Counted from the stretch's first letter, positions 1-7,772 are shown. The stretch: DNA of 16,528 nucleotides from Pseudomonadota bacterium (GCA_021795795.1 JAJYPA010000134.1:1-16528), one strand, 5' to 3'. Made by a program: numbers and translations. The notes: generated by a model from the letters alone, not told the origin.

Positions 1-112
1 CAATCTTGCTGATGAAGAGGGGGCGGCAACTCGGGCTGGCTGCAGGATCCGGGCGAATGACAGTGAGGCCCGCACGTGCAAGCTTTTCGATGGTCTCTGG
101 TTTCAGCGCCAT
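1..112 (-). CDS. Unrecognised protein, N-terminal part only
   Basis: The reading frame opens at an ATG whose first base is at 112 and stays open to the window edge, giving about 37 residues beginning MALKPETIEKLARAGLTVIR. A purine-rich stretch, AGGGGGACGGGGAT, lies directly upstream and can serve as ribosome site. The N-terminus is a short amphipathic helix followed by a Pro/Ser-rich segment; no signal peptide or named motif is visible. The gene runs in the same direction as the GGDEF/EAL gene about 320 bases upstream of it, so co-transcription is possible but not shown. Too little is present to assign a function. Confidence 0.6.
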   Translation of the reverse strand, partial: MALKPETIEKLARAGLTVIRPDPAASPSCRPLFISKI

Positions 113-432
113 ATCCCCGTCCCCCTTCTGGTGGATGCTGCTATCGCATAGGTTCCCATGATCCGGGTTACACAACAAGCGATACAAGGCCCCGGTGAAT
201 TTGTTCTCAGCCACCTCCAGGCATTGCGGGCGCAGAGTTTTTCGTCATGCGCAGGTAATCCATGGGGTCATGGACACGGTTATTTCGGGAGTACACTTCT
301 CTGGAGAAGCGCGGGACAGCGACGGTTATCCCCCGCAGGCGCAGTGTTTGCGTCCTTGCACGGACCTGATCACGGAAGAAAGAGCGGCTCTCCGGGCAGC
401 GGGGGAAATCTCGCCCTCCCGCCACCACGGCG
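113..432. other. Intergenic stretch without a convincing gene
   Basis: The open frames here, on both strands, lack ribosome sites or overlap the end of the GGDEF/EAL gene in another frame. The visible structure is minor: a 5-bp hairpin CTTCT-CTGG-AGAAG at 296-309, and a short AGAG/CTCT hairpin followed by T-rich sequence on the minus strand near 380-395 that might act as a weak terminator for the c-di-GMP gene. I see no tRNA, attachment site or strong promoter. Confidence 0.5.
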
Positions 433-3400
433 CTAACGATCCGTTGGCATGAGAGGGGATGACGGCTGTTTGTGATCTCCCCATTGGGATAGGGCCTGCA
501 TGAGGGCCTCGTTTTCCTGGGCGAGTTGAACGCCCGTCTGCCGGGCCGCATCCATATTCCCCGCATCGAACTGGGCCTTGGCGGTCCGCGCGAGGGCGTG
601 GAGACGGTGATGGTGGGCGTGGATGCTTGCCGGTATTTGCACCTTCAGCTTGATATGCTGGAGCCAGACCCCAAGGTGGCAGTAAGATTCGGCGCCTGGC
701 TCGAAGACGTGGGCAGGGAACTCCGCCGTGCCCCCGAGAGCGGCGAGGAATTGCCGGATACGCAGGTTATGGGCGGTGAAGAAACCCCCGGACGTTATAT
801 CCTCCTGGAAATTCAGGAAGGGAGGAGAGGTATCATTATCTTTTTTAACCAATGGCTTATAACCATTCAACCAACCGCTGAAAGCGCTGGCGGGCATGGG
901 TTTGGCGATGGCATAGCCTTGCAGGACATGGCATTCCAGGGTGGTGAGCAGATGGGCATGCTCGATAGTTTCCACCCCTTCGGCAACCACTTCGAGACCG
1001 AGCATCCGGGCGGTGGTGACGACACCGGCGACGATGGCGAAATCCCGTGGGTCGTTGATGATGTCCCGGACAAAGCTCTGGTCCACCTTGATGGTCTGGG
1101 CGGGGAGTTTTTGCAGATAGGTGAGGGAAGCGCTGCCGGTGCCGAAGTCATCCATGGCCACCCGCACGCCAAGCTGGTTGCAGGCCAGAAGGGTCTCCCG
1201 CGCGCGACGGAAATCCAGCATGGGGGCACCTTCCGTGACTTCCACTTCCAACGCCTCGTGAGGCATGTCCGGATAGCGGGCGAGGGCCTCCTGCAGATCC
1301 GTCAGGAAGGCATCGTCCAGGAGATGACGGGTGCTGATGTTGACGGCGATGCGCAAGGTGAGCCCCTGACGGTGCCAGATCGCTCCCTGCGCCAGTGCCA
1401 GGTCCAGGACCAGGCAGCCAATGCGCCTGGCTAGGCGCGGATGGTCCAGGGAACTGGCGAAAGCGGCCGGCGGAAGGATACCCCGTTCAGGGTGCTCCAT
1501 GCGGATCAAGGCCTCCACACCAATCACGCCATTGTGCAGTTCCACTACAGGTTGGTAGAAAAGGATCAGGCGTCTTTCGGCGAGGGCGCTTTCCGTCATG
1601 GCATAAACCTCCATTTCCTGTCGTTGCTGTTCGTCCATGCTGCCTGCGAAGAAGGTATAGCGGTTGCGCCCGCCATCCTTGGCGGCGTAGAGGGCGAGAT
1701 CCGCGTGGCGCAGCAGGGTTTGGGGGTTACCTTCATCCGCGGGATAGACGGTCCAGCCAAGGCTGCCGGAAATGATCGCCGTGTTCTCCATGATGGTGAC
1801 GGGCAAACGCAGGGCTTCCAGAAGGCGCTGTGAGATCCCTTCGATCTGCTCCAGCTCGGTCACATCGGAAAGCAGGATGCCAAATTCATCTCCGCCCATG
1901 CGACTCACCGTATCTTCGGATCGCAAGGTATCCAGCATACGCCGTGCCATTTCCTGGAGGAGCCGATCGCCATAATCGTGACCCAGGCGGTCATTGACCT
2001 GTTTGAAACCGTCCAGGTCCAGGATCCCCACAGCCAGCAGGCGCTCATGGCGCCGGGACTGGCTGCGGAATTGATCCATACGGTCCATGAAAAGCGTCCG
2101 GTTGGGTAGCCCGGTGAGGACGTCATGGGTGGCCTGATGGGCGAGATCGGTCATGAGCCGGCGCTTTTCCGTGACATCGCGAAAGACCAGGATGACGCCC
2201 AGTATTTCACCATTGAGGTAGCGAATGGGCGCCGCAGAATCCTCAATGGCGTATACGCGTCCATCGCGGCTGACCAGGACGGTATGGTTGGCCAGGCCGA
2301 CGACTCGCCCTTCCTGGAGCACCCGGCGTACCGGGTTGGGGACGGGGGCACGGGTCTGTTCGTTGAGGATGGGAAAGATCTCCTCCAGATCCCGCCCCTC
2401 CGCTTCGGACAGGCGGTAACCGAGCAGGGATTCCGCCACCGGATTGATCCCCATGACCCGTCCCAAGACATCGGTGGTGATAACGGCATCGCCGATGGAG
2501 GCCAGGGTCACCTCGGCCCGCTCCTTGGCCTCCCAGACCTCCTGCCTGGCCTGTTGCTGGGCGAACTCTCGCTCCTTGGCTTCCCCCAACAGGAAACGAT
2601 AACCGAAAAAGGAGAAGAACAGCAGAAAGGCGATCCCGGCCGTTGGCTCCCACATGCTGTGGGACCAGAGGGCGAAGAGGGTGGCGCGGGGGATGCTGGC
2701 GCCGGCCACCAGGGAATACCCGGCGACGCGCGCCATGGACCCCATCCGCCATTCCCCTACCGCTTTGGAGATCCCGGTATAGGTTCCCGACGACAATCCC
2801 GAGTGGGCCTGCAGATACTGGGCGGCGATGCCGGACTGCCGTTGATCAAGGGCGGTGAGGGTGGGTGATGGAAAACGGCTTTCCAGGTAGCCATCATCCC
2901 GCAGCAAGAAGAGGGCCGTGTGGGATGGTAACGGCAGGCCTTTCCAGGAGGGGAAAATACCGTCCTCCAGCGGTAGCAAGGCCAGAATGGCTCCTCCGCC
3001 AGCGGCCGCAGGAACGGGATGGCAGAGGGGGACAGCCCAGCTTTTGGGAACCGCCCCGGAGATGGGCAGGCCGACATGAAAGGCCTTTTGCTCCAGGCAG
3101 ATCCCGATCTCCCGGTGCAGGCGCGCAGCGCTGGGATCTTGGGGGAGCCAGTCGCCACGGCCCGCTGCCGCCACAATGCGGCCGCTGGCCGAGACTACGG
3201 CCAAGTAACCCAATGTCGGCTGCGTCTGCAAAATGGCGTTGGGTTGCATGGGCTGGTTAGGCGCGCCGTGCTCCCGCCCATGGGCGATTTCCTGGGCGAT
3301 CAAGGCAAAGGAATCCCGCAGACCGCCGAGGGTCAGCGCCGTCATCCGCGCCAAGGACGCAGAGAGCAGCCGTAAATGAGTCGCTTCCTGAGCGTAGGTC

Positions 3401-3537
3401 CGCTGCCCGTTGTAGAAGGCGAGAAAACCCCAGGCAAGGGCACTGAGCAGCACGAACACGATCCACAAGCGCCATAACCAGCGAGGCGTGGAAAACGGCT
3501 TGAGAGAAGTCACCGCTGGGTCCGGATGCGCGGCCAT
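433..3537 (-). CDS. Membrane c-di-GMP cyclase/phosphodiesterase: PAS-GGDEF-EAL-CZB
   Basis: This 1034-residue inner-membrane signalling enzyme should make and/or degrade cyclic di-GMP. Domain order: TM helix about 21-42, a periplasmic sensor about 45-290 (Cache-like by size), TM helix about 299-317, a short coiled coil, a PAS domain about 343-458, GGDEF about 465-620, EAL about 640-885 and a C-terminal CZB-type domain about 918-1020. The cyclase signature GGDEF (548-552) is intact and preceded by RSED, a good RxxD inhibitory site. The EAL signature (675-677) is intact, with DDFGTG near 796 and a KVDQSF motif. The CZB features are His923, CHLGVWL at 953-959 and HAHHHRLH at 973-980, which fit a zinc site. 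The start is set by AAGGAAA upstream of the ATG. The family is clear; the net enzymatic direction cannot be read from sequence. It is probably chromosomal rather than part of the mobile replicon. Confidence 0.93.
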   Translation of the reverse strand: MAAHPDPAVTSLKPFSTPRWLWRLWIVFVLLSALAWGFLAFYNGQRTYAQEATHLRLLSASLARMTALTLGGLRDSFALIAQEIAHGREHGAPNQPMQPNAILQTQPTLGYLAVVSASGRIVAAAGRGDWLPQDPSAARLHREIGICLEQKAFHVGLPISGAVPKSWAVPLCHPVPAAAGGGAILALLPLEDGIFPSWKGLPLPSHTALFLLRDDGYLESRFPSPTLTALDQRQSGIAAQYLQAHSGLSSGTYTGISKAVGEWRMGSMARVAGYSLVAGASIPRATLFALWSHSMWEPTAGIAFLLFFSFFGYRFLLGEAKEREFAQQQARQEVWEAKERAEVTLASIGDAVITTDVLGRVMGINPVAESLLGYRLSEAEGRDLEEIFPILNEQTRAPVPNPVRRVLQEGRVVGLANHTVLVSRDGRVYAIEDSAAPIRYLNGEILGVILVFRDVTEKRRLMTDLAHQATHDVLTGLPNRTLFMDRMDQFRSQSRRHERLLAVGILDLDGFKQVNDRLGHDYGDRLLQEMARRMLDTLRSEDTVSRMGGDEFGILLSDVTELEQIEGISQRLLEALRLPVTIMENTAIISGSLGWTVYPADEGNPQTLLRHADLALYAAKDGGRNRYTFFAGSMDEQQRQEMEVYAMTESALAERRLILFYQPVVELHNGVIGVEALIRMEHPERGILPPAAFASSLDHPRLARRIGCLVLDLALAQGAIWHRQGLTLRIAVNISTRHLLDDAFLTDLQEALARYPDMPHEALEVEVTEGAPMLDFRRARETLLACNQLGVRVAMDDFGTGSASLTYLQKLPAQTIKVDQSFVRDIINDPRDFAIVAGVVTTARMLGLEVVAEGVETIEHAHLLTTLECHVLQGYAIAKPMPASAFSGWLNGYKPLVKKDNDTSPPFLNFQEDITSGGFFTAHNLRIRQFLAALGGTAEFPAHVFEPGAESYCHLGVWLQHIKLKVQIPASIHAHHHRLHALARTAKAQFDAGNMDAARQTGVQLAQENEALMQALSQWGDHKQPSSPLMPTDR

Positions 3538-3578
3538 AATTTCCTTTTCTGGAGCTGGCGCCTGGTTCTGGTCTAGTC

Positions 3579-3851
3579 CTAAACCTTGTATTCTTGTATT
3601 ACATTAGCCGAGTCTGGGCCAATTACAAGGCGCTTTTGGCTTAATTTCACGCCTTGACAACAAAGGAGTTTCGCCCTTTCTATACCCTCTACAAGACGCC
3701 GTTCTCCAAACCACCCTGAATGACCGTGGCATAAAACGCCATCCTCCTTACTCAGATAACGATAGACGTAACAGCATTCTGGACGAGAAAAAGTATATTG
3801 CCGGATCAGAGAGGGGGCGGATGACAAAAAAGCAGCCAACCCACAAAGCAC
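3579..3851 (-). CDS. Doubtful small ORF in AT-rich junction
   Basis: This 90-codon frame opens with GTG; AAGGGA a few bases upstream could be a weak ribosome site. The product is Cys/Tyr-rich at its N-terminal half and ends SANVIQEYKV, with no motif I recognise. Base composition is markedly more AT-rich than the flanking genes, suggesting a different origin. The frame ends about 40 bases before the c-di-GMP gene and lies in the same direction. It may be a degenerate gene fragment at the edge of the mobile element, or not coding at all. Confidence 0.25.
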   Translation of the reverse strand: MLCGLAAFLSSAPSLIRQYTFSRPECCYVYRYLSKEDGVLCHGHSGWFGERRLVEGIERAKLLCCQGVKLSQKRLVIGPDSANVIQEYKV

Positions 3852-3900
3852 CCCATTCCCTTATCTTGCACTCCTTCTGACTTACAGAAATCAATATAAA

Positions 3901-4323
3901 TCAATCAAGTGGTTCTGGTGTCTCGGCGAGGACTTCCGCTTCAGTGTATGCCCACAGCAGGGCATAAACCGCATCACTCAGACCGTACAGATCCCCAACC
4001 GTGATGATGTTGATCCCACGGGAGACGGCATAGCGCAAAAGATTGTCCGGGTCATAATCATGACTATCTACGAATAGTTCAACCGCCGCGTATAGATGGT
4101 CATCTTCAGGGCCAGCGCGCGACATTAGGTCCAAATAATCCGCATAGATGCGCTTTGCGATGGCGATGGCGGCAAGCCAGTCTCGTTCAGAGACAACTAC
4201 CGGTTCGTCCGGATCATCCCAACCACCGTTTTCCGCAGAAGCGCTGATGTACCCGCGAGCAAGCCGCTCACGCACGGCGATCCTGTCTATAGGTGGGTGG
4301 CTCAACATTTTCAACTTCCGCAT
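3901..4323 (-). CDS. Unknown 140-residue acidic protein
   Basis: The product has 140 residues and is soluble and acidic, predicted mostly helical, with no signal peptide or membrane segment. Notable stretches are GGWDDPDEPVVVSERDW in the first third, VELFVDSHDYDPDNLL in the middle and a C-terminal segment rich in Glu and Leu. I recognise no family. The start ATG is preceded by GAGAGGTGAAAA, a good ribosome site that lies inside the end of the upstream 68-residue gene. The gap to that gene's stop is only 3 bases, so the two are almost certainly translated from one message. No hairpin terminator follows its stop. Confidence 0.7.
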   Translation of the reverse strand: MRKLKMLSHPPIDRIAVRERLARGYISASAENGGWDDPDEPVVVSERDWLAAIAIAKRIYADYLDLMSRAGPEDDHLYAAVELFVDSHDYDPDNLLRYAVSRGINIITVGDLYGLSDAVYALLWAYTEAEVLAETPEPLD

Positions 4324-4326
4324 TTT

Positions 4327-4533
4327 TCACCTCTCAAAAGGAGTAGCCAGCTTACGCATGGATGCCCGCGAAAACGACAGTGGGGTGCCTTTGCTGTTTC
4401 CAGGAGGCGGCTCGGTTTCCAGATAAACCACTTTCCGATCCATGCCGGTAATCCGCACCCGTCGATCCTTGCTTCGATCATCAGGGTATAACGTGTTTGG
4501 GAGTAGATAGTCTTTACCAATTTCCAGCTTCAT
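4327..4533 (-). CDS. Unknown 68-residue small basic protein
   Basis: I take the internal ATG at 4533 (MKLEIGKDYLLPNTL) rather than one four codons upstream, because AGGA sits 6-7 bases before it. The product is small and basic; the stretch RRVRITGMDRKVVYLETE looks like paired beta strands of a small SH3/KOW-like barrel, a fold common among short phage and plasmid proteins. That is inference from hydrophobic pattern only. It is the first gene of a two-gene unit with the 140-residue protein. Upstream lie a perfect 12-bp AT palindrome and one copy of the element-wide CGCTTCCCGCG motif, so it probably has its own regulated promoter. Confidence 0.65.
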   Translation of the reverse strand: MKLEIGKDYLLPNTLYPDDRSKDRRVRITGMDRKVVYLETEPPPGNSKGTPLSFSRASMRKLATPFER

Positions 4534-4552
4534 GACAGTCCTCATGATGGCA

Positions 4553-4583
4553 GATCGCTTCCCGCGATTAAATTTAATAGCGC
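4553..4583. promoter_or_regulatory. Leader motif copy plus AT palindrome before small-gene operon
   Basis: CGCTTCCCGCG occupies 4556-4566 on the plus strand, flanked so that ATCGC and GCGAT form a 5-bp dyad around TTCCC. It abuts the perfect palindrome ATTAAATTTAAT (4567-4578). Read on the minus strand, TGCGCTATTAAAT resembles the extended -10 motif TGCTATA seen upstream of other genes in the window. This is the only copy facing opposite to its downstream gene, which starts at 4533. Confidence 0.55.
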
Positions 4584-4584
4584 A

Positions 4585-4836
4585 CTATGAGTGCTGGTGT
4601 ATATACGCCACACCAGCTTCGGCGGGAACTGAATCCACAGCAAAATGTGTATTCGCCTTACGCAAAATACCTATGCGCGAGGCGTATAGGTCCGTGTACT
4701 CCGCGTGCGTTATTTCCCAAAATCCATGGTTGCGCCCCAGAAAAAGGCTACGTGCCAAGGGCGTGTCAAAGACAAAAGTATCCGGTCGTGCCGCGCTGTG
4801 GTCAACGCCGCCCATATGTGCAAAGAATTGGCGCAT
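4585..4836 (-). CDS. Unknown 83-residue protein
   Basis: The 83-residue product begins MRQFFAHMGGVDHSAARPDT and is His- and aromatic-rich; it has no signal peptide, membrane helix or motif I recognise. Coding is supported by an excellent ribosome site (CAGGAGGTGACTG before ATG) and by the structured leader just upstream: a 13-bp hairpin and a copy of the element-wide leader motif. The central segment LGRNHGFWEITHAEYTDLYASRIGILRK looks like a compact alpha/beta fold. Its stop lies about 50 bases before the next gene on the same strand, with a separate regulatory block between. Confidence 0.65.
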   Translation of the reverse strand: MRQFFAHMGGVDHSAARPDTFVFDTPLARSLFLGRNHGFWEITHAEYTDLYASRIGILRKANTHFAVDSVPAEAGVAYIHQHS

Positions 4837-4840
4837 CAGT

Positions 4841-4888
4841 CACCTCCTGTGTGATGTAGGGCTAACGAGGTGTTGGCCCTACATCACA
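4841..4888 (-). promoter_or_regulatory. 5' UTR hairpin with anti-Shine-Dalgarno loop
   Basis: A perfect 13-bp inverted repeat (TGTGATGTAGGGC at 4850-4862, GCCCTACATCACA at 4876-4888) encloses a 13-base loop. On the minus-strand mRNA it ends 3 bases before the sequence GAGGTG (4841-4846) of the ribosome site of the 83-residue gene. The loop carries CACCTC (4867-4872 read on the minus strand), exactly complementary to that GAGGTG. This could form a pseudoknot or an alternative fold hiding the ribosome site. Confidence 0.55.
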
Positions 4889-4906
4889 TGCACGGCGCGG
4901 GAAGCG
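4888..4906 (-). promoter_or_regulatory. Leader element copy upstream of 83-residue gene
   Basis: Read on the minus strand this is CGCTTCCCGCGCCGTGCAT, close to the element-wide consensus. It ends about 50 bases before the start codon at 4836 and abuts the 13-bp hairpin, so both would lie in the same 5' UTR. Confidence 0.6.
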
Positions 4907-5049
4907 GCGGGTCTGTCGCGGGGGTGGTAATAGAGATGCTGCGGGTAAAGAAAACCCCCTGCCGAGAGTGGGTAGTCAAAGCAACAGCGGTTTTAAGGAG
5001 CCGGGCCACGCCCACCACAGGCATAAAAGTGGCCAAACACCTTATGAGG

Positions 5050-6939
5050 TTAGGTAGGGGACATGGACTGGGCTATGCCATAGTTTCCGCAGGCTTGAAA
5101 CTTCTGATACACGCCTTCCAGTTTTGTACAGGCTTCCGACGTGGTCAGCGGGGTTTTGCTGGTGAGCCTCACAGGTGACTCCAAACCGGCCCACTGTCCG
5201 CCTTCGTCCACCTGACCTTGTGCCTGGATGCTGGTACCGTTTACTACCACGGACATGCGCGTCGCGTCGCCGCACTTTAACCGCTGTGGATAGGGCAAGT
5301 TCATCACCACTATGGCCGTGGCGTTGTCCCCTGGCGGCGGGTTTCCGGTCGTGTGGTAGGTGTCCCCTGGGGGTGCCTCATGCGCCGATGATTTGACAAG
5401 GCACTCACCAGACGGACTCAGACACAAATCGTTGCTGGCAAACCCATCAATTTGTGGCTTGCCGACCAGTCGGGCGTAAAAGTCAGGCCCGACAAACGTG
5501 TACAGATCTTTCGTGTAGAAGCCCGTGTCAGGACGGGGCCAGCTACACGATATGGACTGTTCTTGAACTGGCGTAAAACTCAATGTCCCCGGGGGTGGTG
5601 GGGGTTGATTTAGAGTAGACGCCACACAACTCGCGTGTTCCGCCTGACTTTGTTTGATAAGCGCTTCAGCACGAGCTGTTTCACTGCTGACCAACAGGGC
5701 TAGTGCACGCTGACGCAGCAGAACGGCCAGCAGTGGGGGGTAGCCATACCCTCTGTTGTATCGTAGTGCCGTCTGAGCCTCGCAGGCCCGCACATGTGAA
5801 ATAAGGTGCATGTCCATTCCATCACCAAAGAGGTCGCTTGCAGCGCCACCAACGGGGGTCAGACCTCGTTTTTCGAGGCGGGCAGATACCAGATAGGGCC
5901 ATTGCTCCCTGGACATGAAGTCGTGGTGCTCGCGATATGTCGATATGCCGGGCGCGGGCTGATCCGTGACTTCCGCAATCTGTGGGCCAGGCGCCACGGT
6001 ACCGGACGTGGGCTGACTGATGGGAAGCACGCCCCCGACCAGTTGTTGGCCAACCTGTTGTACAGCCTGCCCCGCACTGTGCAGGAGGTTCCCCAGGAAA
6101 CCGCTGCCCGCCCCGTTGCCGCGGTTGGCCGAACCATTAGAAGTACTGGCGTTGGAACCATTACCGGAACCATTGGAACCCGGCCCACTGGTTGAATACT
6201 GATAGTTCGAGAGTTTGGACGGGCTGATCTCAGGGGATGGGAAACCGGCGATTTGATGTGAAGACACGGGGTAAGTCTGCCCGCCGCTACTGCCCGTGGT
6301 GTTGCCGCTGCTGGGGATATTACCGTCGCCATGGCCACCGTTCCCATCGCCTCTCTGCGGTGTGCCGGTGCTGCCAGAGCTACTGCCAACGTTTCCACTA
6401 CTACGGCCATATCCATGGCTATATCCGAAACCCCCTTGACTTCCGTCGGGTGCACTACCGGCAGGAAGGGATCCGGTTCCGTTATTACTTTCAGTGGCAC
6501 CACTGCTGCCACTGCCGGACGTCCCAGGAAATCCGCTGGTATTGCCGGAACCGGATGAACCGCCGCTGCTGGGCACTGAATTGCTCCCTGACCCAGAGCC
6601 GCTTCCCGGAAGGGCGGGCTGCCCGGCACTGCTTGCCGGTGATGATCCTCCACCAGAGGTGAGAGCCAGTCCACCCCCGACTGCAGCGGCAGCCCCGATG
6701 GCGCCCAGCAACGCTTGTGATCCATCCAGCCCGGCCACTGCCGGGTATGTGCCGGACGGGCAGACCGCCGTGGCGGTGCTGGGAGACCCTTGCGATACGG
6801 CGGGCATCTGGGATATGGCATCAGGGCCACCTGGGTTACAGGCGACCACCAGAGCTATCGTGTGCGCGTCCGCCAATGGAGAAAAGGCCAGAGCCGCGGC
6901 GACGGCTACGGAGACTGTCAGTTTGTTATACGTGCGCAT
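5050..6939 (-). CDS. Exported Gly/Ser-rich 629-residue protein
   Basis: I use the ATG at 6939, which follows AAGGAG and gives a clear Sec signal peptide (LTVSVAVAAALAFSPLADA, cleavage after Ala25); the longer open frame upstream lies in the preceding gene. The mature protein has an N-terminal part with Cys34 and Cys60, a Gly/Ala hydrophobic stretch (about 76-95), a Gly/Ser/Asn/Pro low-complexity region (about 95-285), a short amphipathic helix (AGQAVQQVGQQL) and a C-terminal domain (about 335-629) with eight cysteines, pointing to disulphides in the periplasm or outside the cell. The start overlaps the stop of the upstream exported gene by one base (TAATG), so the two are translationally coupled. 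I recognise no family; a surface, pilus-associated or adhesin-like role is only a guess. Confidence 0.85.
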   Translation of the reverse strand: MRTYNKLTVSVAVAAALAFSPLADAHTIALVVACNPGGPDAISQMPAVSQGSPSTATAVCPSGTYPAVAGLDGSQALLGAIGAAAAVGGGLALTSGGGSSPASSAGQPALPGSGSGSGSNSVPSSGGSSGSGNTSGFPGTSGSGSSGATESNNGTGSLPAGSAPDGSQGGFGYSHGYGRSSGNVGSSSGSTGTPQRGDGNGGHGDGNIPSSGNTTGSSGGQTYPVSSHQIAGFPSPEISPSKLSNYQYSTSGPGSNGSGNGSNASTSNGSANRGNGAGSGFLGNLLHSAGQAVQQVGQQLVGGVLPISQPTSGTVAPGPQIAEVTDQPAPGISTYREHHDFMSREQWPYLVSARLEKRGLTPVGGAASDLFGDGMDMHLISHVRACEAQTALRYNRGYGYPPLLAVLLRQRALALLVSSETARAEALIKQSQAEHASCVASTLNQPPPPPGTLSFTPVQEQSISCSWPRPDTGFYTKDLYTFVGPDFYARLVGKPQIDGFASNDLCLSPSGECLVKSSAHEAPPGDTYHTTGNPPPGDNATAIVVMNLPYPQRLKCGDATRMSVVVNGTSIQAQGQVDEGGQWAGLESPVRLTSKTPLTTSEACTKLEGVYQKFQACGNYGIAQSMSPT

Positions 6940-7301
6940 TAGTTTGCTCCTTTGATTTTTGGCTTGAGATGGATATAGGGGACAACTTTGATGCCTGCCT
7001 TTCCACCGGAAAACAGAGCCGATGCCGCCTGCTTGTTGAGCACGACACCAGCAACGTGCAGGGTGTGCGGGACACAGCGCAGGACTATTTCTTGCGGGGA
7101 TTTCTGCTGTGGGGTAGGGGATGGTCCTGGCTGTAGCAGAGGCTGGCACGTCGCAATCACGGCATCCGGTTGTTGGTGATGGCCCTGCATAAGTGCTGGC
7201 AGCGCAGGGGATGTGGCGGCCATCGAGATGACAGGCAGGCAGAAAAGTAGTGTGGCAAAAATAGATTTGCTCGCGGGAAGTGATCTGAGTTTCTGGTTCA
7301 T
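6939..7301 (-). CDS. Small exported protein, partner of Gly/Ser-rich protein
   Basis: This 120-residue protein has a Sec signal peptide (SKSIFATLLFCLPVISMAA, cleavage near residue 29). The mature part is about 90 residues, with cysteines in IATCQPLL and LRCVPHTL that may form one disulphide, a Pro/Gln-rich linker and a basic C-terminus (VVPYIHLKPKIKGAN). The ribosome site AAGGAG lies 7-8 bases before the ATG. Its stop codon shares one base with the start of the 629-residue exported protein, which suggests matched production and possibly a complex in the envelope. I do not recognise the family. A perfect 10-bp palindrome lies directly upstream. Confidence 0.8.
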   Translation of the reverse strand: MNQKLRSLPASKSIFATLLFCLPVISMAATSPALPALMQGHHQQPDAVIATCQPLLQPGPSPTPQQKSPQEIVLRCVPHTLHVAGVVLNKQAASALFSGGKAGIKVVPYIHLKPKIKGAN

Positions 7302-7322
7302 TTGTTGCTCCTTATGCAGTAA

Positions 7323-7344
7323 GACCGGTTCATGTGAACCGGTC
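7323..7344. promoter_or_regulatory. Perfect 10-bp inverted repeat between two genes
   Basis: GACCGGTTCA and TGAACCGGTC are separated by two bases. The repeat lies between the stop of the 103-residue gene (7356) and the ribosome site of the exported pair. No T-run follows on either strand, so it is a poor intrinsic terminator; an operator for a dimeric repressor or a processing hairpin is more likely. Confidence 0.6.
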
Positions 7345-7355
7345 GGCTCCCATGG

Positions 7356-7667
7356 TTAATCTAACCGACGGACCTTGACACCAGGCGGGCAGAGCGATCC
7401 CAAGGTGGAGACCACCTCCTCCAGAAAATCCTCAAAGTCCTTATCGCCACCGGCAGAATAGGTGGCTGAACTCGCCAGAGCATCAGGAAGAGCCCCGTCC
7501 AGTCCGTTCGGAATAACAAGGCGCTCTGCTTTGTTAATCAAGTTGATTTTGCCAACATTCTTGCGGGGGTTTTGCCGTAATAGATCATTTCTTGCCAGTG
7601 AAAAACATTCAGCGATAGCTTCCACGGCGCATTGGTCGGGTGCGCTCACTTCGATTTCGTAAAACAT
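7356..7667 (-). CDS. Unknown 103-residue acidic protein
   Basis: The chosen start is the ATG at 7667 (MFYEIEVSAPDQ), preceded by ACGAGGTGTCT; the frame is open further upstream but with no comparable ribosome site. The product is soluble with no signal peptide. The N-terminus reads as a beta strand, then a helix containing two Cys, a central basic patch (RQNPRKNVGKINLINK), a Ser/Ala/Gly linker and an acidic helix (DKDFEDFLEEVVSTLG) before VKVRRLD. I recognise no family. It lies between an outer-membrane barrel gene and the exported pair on the same strand; its 5' UTR carries the strongest copy of the inverted leader element. Confidence 0.65.
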   Translation of the reverse strand: MFYEIEVSAPDQCAVEAIAECFSLARNDLLRQNPRKNVGKINLINKAERLVIPNGLDGALPDALASSATYSAGGDKDFEDFLEEVVSTLGSLCPPGVKVRRLD

Positions 7668-7727
7668 AGACACCTCGTTCAGTTCACAAGGGCCAGCACC
7701 ATTGCTGACCACACGAACTATGTGCGG

Positions 7728-7765
7728 CGCGGGAAGCGGTCCTCTTATCGGGATCGCTTCCCGCG
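7728..7765. promoter_or_regulatory. Perfect hairpin made of two inverted leader cores
   Basis: CGCGGGAAGCG (7728-7738) and CGCTTCCCGCG (7755-7765) are a perfect 11-bp inverted repeat with a 16-base spacer, about 60 bases before the start codon at 7667 and just after the stop of the barrel gene at 7773. No T-run follows, so it is not a typical terminator. It is the clearest case of the element-wide motif forming a hairpin. Confidence 0.7.
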
Positions 7766-7772
7766 AGTAATA

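Noticed and set aside
526..1434. Long plus-strand open frame of 302 codons
   Set aside because: It is antisense to the GGDEF/EAL gene, whose catalytic motifs are clear; it lacks a ribosome site and any recognisable domain.
5859..6830. Minus-strand open frame of 323 codons
   Set aside because: It overlaps the Gly/Ser-rich exported protein in another frame; the long opening is a by-product of low-complexity GC-rich codons.
7728..7765. Perfect hairpin as a simple intrinsic terminator of the barrel gene
   Set aside because: No T-run follows on either strand, and the same core recurs before other genes without being at transcript ends.
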